Assembly (NCBI GenBank): GCA_900768435.1
Contig: CAAGCW010000001.1
Coordinates: forward strand, 1-64,000
Direction of reading: 5' to 3'
Length of the DNA stretch: 64,000 nucleotides
Origin: an uncultured Collinsella sp.
GTDB taxonomy: Bacteria > Actinomycetota > Coriobacteriia > Coriobacteriales > Coriobacteriaceae
A program made the position numbers and the translations under genes. The notes beneath the pieces were generated by a model. That model saw nothing but the letters and a program-made list of their open reading frames with translations. It was not told the DNA's origin and did not search any database. Positions 61,132 through 64,000 of this stretch are shown here, one piece after another. Position 1 is the first letter of the stretch, and each line of letters opens with the position of its first letter.

Positions 61132-62623
61132 GGCCAAGCCCATCATGATCCAGGGCACCATGTCGAACGCGGGGAAGAGCCTGCTCGCGGCGGGGCTGTG
61201 CCGCGTGCTTTCGCAGGACGGCCTGCGCGTGACTCCCTTCAAGAGCCAGAACATGGCGCTCAACAGCGGCGTCACGGCCGACGGGCTCGAGATGGGGCGC
61301 GCCCAGATCATGCAGGCCGAGGCGTGCGGCATCGCGCCCGACGTGCGCATGAACCCCATCCTGCTCAAGCCCGAAAGCGGCCACCGAAGCCAGCTCATCG
61401 TGGCCGGCAAGGCGCAGGGAGCCTTCGCTGCGAGGGACTACTTCGCGCGAAAGAAGGCGCTCATGCCGCAGATTTTGGAGGCGTTCGATTCGCTCGCGGA
61501 GGAAAACGACGTCATCGTCATCGAGGGCGCCGGCAGCCCCGCCGAAATCAACCTTGCCGAAAATGACATCGTCAACATGGGGCTCGCGCGCGCCGTGTCC
61601 TCCCCCGTGCTGCTTGCGGGCGACATCGACCCGGGCGGGGTATTTGCCCAGCTCTACGGCACGGTCGCGCTCCTTGCGCCCGAGGACCGCGCGCTTTTGC
61701 GGGGGCTTGTGGTGAACAAGTTCCGCGGCGATGTGGAAATCCTGCGCCCGGGTTTGGCCCCGCTCGAGAAGATGTGCGGGGTTCCCGTCGTGGGGGTCGT
61801 GCCGTATCTCACGCTTGACCTGGACGACGAGGACTCGCTCGCGCCGCGCCTATCTGCCCGCGAGGCGCGCGGCGTCATTGACGTCGCCGTCGTGCGTCTT
61901 CCGCATCTGTCGAACTTCACCGACTTCGACCCGCTTTCGCGCGTGCCCGGCGTGGGCGTGCGCTACGTTTCCTCGACGACCGATCTGGGCCGACCCGACC
62001 TGGTGGTGCTTCCCGGCTCGAAGACTACGCTCGACGACGCGCGTTGGCTTGCGGCTAGCGGCATCGGAGCCTGTGTACGCGCGCTTTCGGGCGCGGGCAC
62101 GCCGGTGCTCGGCATATGCGGAGGCTACCAGCTTTTGGGAGACGAGCTTTCCGACCCGCACGGCAGGGAAGGCGCTGGCACCGCGCGCGGGCTCGGGCTC
62201 ATCCCTGCAAGTACGGTTTTCAAGGAGGAAAAGCGCCTCGCCCAGTCGGCACTGCGCATCACGGGCGCCCAAGGCGCGTTCTCGGTGTGGAACGGCATGA
62301 TGGCGCGCGGGTACGAGATTCACGACGGCGAAACGACCGTCTCCTGCGCCCCTGCGGGCACGATTGGCGGCAAACCGGAAGGCGCGGCCTGCGGTAACGT
62401 GTTCGGAACCTATCTCCACGGCCTGTTCGACGAACCGGGGGTGGCGCTCGCCCTCGCGCGCTCGCTCGCGCGCATGCGCGGCCTGCCCGAGAGCGTCGTG
62501 GGTGACGCGGGCGCGGCGTCCGCGGCCGATCACCGTGCGCGTGAGTTCGACCGCCTGGCCGACGTCGTGCGCGGGGCGCTCGACATGGAGTATGTCTACC
62601 GCATTATCGAGGAGGGCGTATGA
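61124..62623 (+). CDS. cbiP: Cobyric acid synthase
   Basis: A 499-residue amidotransferase. It begins MIQGTMSNAGKSLLAAGLCR, then PFKSQNMALNSGVTADGLEM (key SQNMALNS), and has the glutaminase Cys in LGICGGYQLLG and His in TYLHGLFD. It amidates carboxylates b, d, e and g. GTG 61124 has AAGGAGG 8 bases upstream and overlaps the cobD stop by 8 bases. Confidence 0.95.
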   Translation: MGRAKPIMIQGTMSNAGKSLLAAGLCRVLSQDGLRVTPFKSQNMALNSGVTADGLEMGRAQIMQAEACGIAPDVRMNPILLKPESGHRSQLIVAGKAQGAFAARDYFARKKALMPQILEAFDSLAEENDVIVIEGAGSPAEINLAENDIVNMGLARAVSSPVLLAGDIDPGGVFAQLYGTVALLAPEDRALLRGLVVNKFRGDVEILRPGLAPLEKMCGVPVVGVVPYLTLDLDDEDSLAPRLSAREARGVIDVAVVRLPHLSNFTDFDPLSRVPGVGVRYVSSTTDLGRPDLVVLPGSKTTLDDARWLAASGIGACVRALSGAGTPVLGICGGYQLLGDELSDPHGREGAGTARGLGLIPASTVFKEEKRLAQSALRITGAQGAFSVWNGMMARGYEIHDGETTVSCAPAGTIGGKPEGAACGNVFGTYLHGLFDEPGVALALARSLARMRGLPESVVGDAGAASAADHRAREFDRLADVVRGALDMEYVYRIIEEGV

Positions 62624-63135
62624 TCCACGTGTATCATGGCGACGGCAAAGGCAAGACCACGGCGGCGATGGGCCTCGCCCTTCGCATGCTCGCTGCAGGC
62701 CGCCGCGTCGTCGTCGTACAGTTCCTGAAAGACGGCGAAAGCGGGGAGGTGCGCCTGCTCGCCGAGCATTTCGGCGTGCCCGTGTTCGCGGGGAAGGCGT
62801 CGGACAAGTTTACCTGGTCGATGACGTCGGAAGAACTTGCCGCGACGTGCGAGCTGCACGATGGGAACCTCGCTTCCGCGCTCGTCGAGCTCGAGTGCGC
62901 GCAAGAGGGACTGCTCGTGCTCGACGAGGCGCTCGATGCGCTTTCGAAGGGGCTTGTCGACGAGGCGCTCGTGGACCGCGCACTCGATATGTCCGCGCTC
63001 GGCGTCGAAGTAGTGCTCACCGGGCGCGCGCCTTCCCGCAAGATCGTGGAGAAGGCCGACTACATAACCGAGATGCGGTGCGAGAAACACCCCTACGAGC
63101 AGGGGATATGTGCAAGGGAAGGAGTGGAGTACTAG
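62620..63135 (+). CDS. cobO: Cob(I)yrinic acid a,c-diamide adenosyltransferase
   Basis: A 171-residue BtuR/CobO/CobA-type enzyme: HGDGKGKTTAAMGLALR (6-22), QFLKDGESGEVRLL, the Walker B-like LLVLDEALDALSKG and TGRAPSRKIVEKADYITEM. It adds the adenosyl group to cobalt. ATGA overlap with cbiP. The C-terminus HPYEQGICAREGVEY is standard. Confidence 0.93.
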   Translation: MIHVYHGDGKGKTTAAMGLALRMLAAGRRVVVVQFLKDGESGEVRLLAEHFGVPVFAGKASDKFTWSMTSEELAATCELHDGNLASALVELECAQEGLLVLDEALDALSKGLVDEALVDRALDMSALGVEVVLTGRAPSRKIVEKADYITEMRCEKHPYEQGICAREGVEY

Positions 63136-63777
63136 ATGGATTCCAAGGAGATGGCGCCCGGCGACATCGAGCGGCGCAGCTTCGAGATCATCACCGAAGA
63201 GCTCGGCGGCCGCACGTTCCCGCCGCTCGAAGAGCCCGTCGTGAAGCGCGTCATCCACACCACTGCCGACTTCTCGTACGCCGATTCCCTCGTGTTCACC
63301 CATGACGCCGCGCACTGTGCGCTCGACGCACTGCGCGCAGGGGCCACGGTGCTCACCGACACGAACATGGCGCTCGCAGGCATAAGCAAGCCCGCGCTCG
63401 AGAAGCTCGGCTGCAAGGCCGTGTGCTTCATGGCCGACCCTGATGTCGCCGCGGCTGCGCGCGCCGCGGGCACGACTCGCGCCGTTGCGAGCATGGACAA
63501 AGCTTGCGGCATCGAGGGTCCGCTCATCGTGGCCGTCGGCAACGCTCCCACAGCACTTCTGCGCCTCGCCGAGCTCATGGACGCGGGGAAGATCGCGCCC
63601 GCACTCGTCGTTGGGGTGCCGGTCGGGTTTGTGAACGTGGTCGAGGCGAAAGAGGAGCTACTCGCGCGACGCGTGCCGGCCATCGTCGCGAGGGGTCGCA
63701 AGGGCGGCTCGACCGTGGCGGCTGCCATTATGAACGCGCTGCTCTACCAGATCACGCGCACAGGCGGCCCGAAGTGA
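63136..63777 (+). CDS. cbiC: Cobalt-precorrin-8 methylmutase
   Basis: A 213-residue CbiC that moves the methyl group from C11 to C12. It shows IERRSFEIITEELG near 11 and the catalytic His in KRVIHTTADFSYAD near 43. DTNMALAGISK follows, with IVAVGNAPTALLRL and PVGFVNVVEAKEEL near 135-175. ATG 63136 directly follows the cobO stop. GTGA overlap with cbiJ. Confidence 0.95.
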   Translation: MDSKEMAPGDIERRSFEIITEELGGRTFPPLEEPVVKRVIHTTADFSYADSLVFTHDAAHCALDALRAGATVLTDTNMALAGISKPALEKLGCKAVCFMADPDVAAAARAAGTTRAVASMDKACGIEGPLIVAVGNAPTALLRLAELMDAGKIAPALVVGVPVGFVNVVEAKEELLARRVPAIVARGRKGGSTVAAAIMNALLYQITRTGGPK

Positions 63778-64000
63778 CGGCCCCCGCATCCGCGTCGGCG
63801 CTGCGCATCTTCGCCGGCACCACCGAGGGTCGCCTTCTGTGCGAATGGGCGAGCGGGGCGGGCATCCCCGCCCGTGCCTACGCGGCAACCGAGTACGGAG
63901 GCGAGCTTTTGGGCGAGCTTCCGGGCATCGAGGTGCATGCGGGCAGGCTCGACGATGCCGACATGGAGCGCGAGCTTTCCGGCGCGTGCATCGTCGTCGA
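63774..64000 (+). CDS. cbiJ: Cobalt-precorrin-6A reductase, 5' part (continues beyond window)
   Basis: My translation from GTG 63774 gives 75 residues: an Ala/Ser-rich start, then LRIFAGTTEGRLLCEWAS, the FAGTTEGR motif of the CbiJ/CobK NAD(P)H-dependent reductases, and AATEYGGELL. The frame stays open to the right edge. It overlaps the cbiC stop (GTGA), so it is part of the same operon. Confidence 0.88.
   Translation, partial: MTAPASASALRIFAGTTEGRLLCEWASGAGIPARAYAATEYGGELLGELPGIEVHAGRLDDADMERELSGACIVV

Overview
The window is high-GC bacterial DNA that looks like a gut actinobacterium of the class Coriobacteriia, most likely Collinsella or a close relative. The evidence is the mix of actinobacterial-style housekeeping genes (TlyA, EF-P, Asp23, RecN, XseB), a fermentative PTS-based sugar lifestyle, dense Shine-Dalgarno-led genes and no respiratory genes. 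The genus is an inference from style and gene content; no 16S gene is present.

Layout. Bases 1-830 carry the start of an AT-rich S51-type peptidase gene, clearly foreign in composition, and a gene-free stretch full of hairpins. From about 836 to 41,900 is core chromosome. It holds an iron-type alcohol dehydrogenase; an Ile T-box leader with ileS; lspA-rluD; a glycosyltransferase; an A24 prepilin peptidase; an HD dNTPase; rarA; a RsbW-like/sigma-B/AI-2E-type module; alaS-ruvX-mltG-yqeG-aroK and a degenerate aroB-like gene; an M24 peptidase and efp; and the run asp23-nusB-xseB-tlyA-nadK-recN. Then comes a fructose-type PTS locus: an RpiR regulator facing a IIB-IIC-IIA permease, followed by ptsH, ptsI and two tandem 1-phosphofructokinase paralogues. 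It is followed by cca, tRNA-Glu(CTC), a flippase-like membrane protein, and a TetR gene convergent with a radical SAM gene.

At about 42,050-42,700 a 5'-truncated IS3-family transposase marks a junction. From there to the right edge is a corrinoid island with higher GC and different codon habits. On the minus strand, behind a cobalamin riboswitch, lie cbiK (an exported Tat lipoprotein form of the cobaltochelatase), two NEAT-like lipoprotein genes (one fused to a BtuF-type binding protein), a FecCD/BtuC permease and an ATPase with an extra C-terminal domain. On the plus strand is a tightly overlapping anaerobic cobalamin operon: cbiF, cbiD, an internally deleted cbiL remnant, cbiG, cbiH, cbiET, cbiA, cobT, cobU, cobS, a cobU-like/cobC fusion, cbiB, cobD, cbiP, cobO, cbiC and the start of cbiJ. 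Together these cover most of the route from cobalt-precorrin to adenosylcobalamin and nucleotide-loop assembly, with a scavenging arm that responds to cobalamin. The visible gap is CbiL, present only as a 77-residue deletion product.

Several families of palindromic repeats are scattered through the window. One is a perfect 40-bp inverted repeat upstream of ptsH. Its central motif recurs inside the coding sequence of the corrinoid ATPase.
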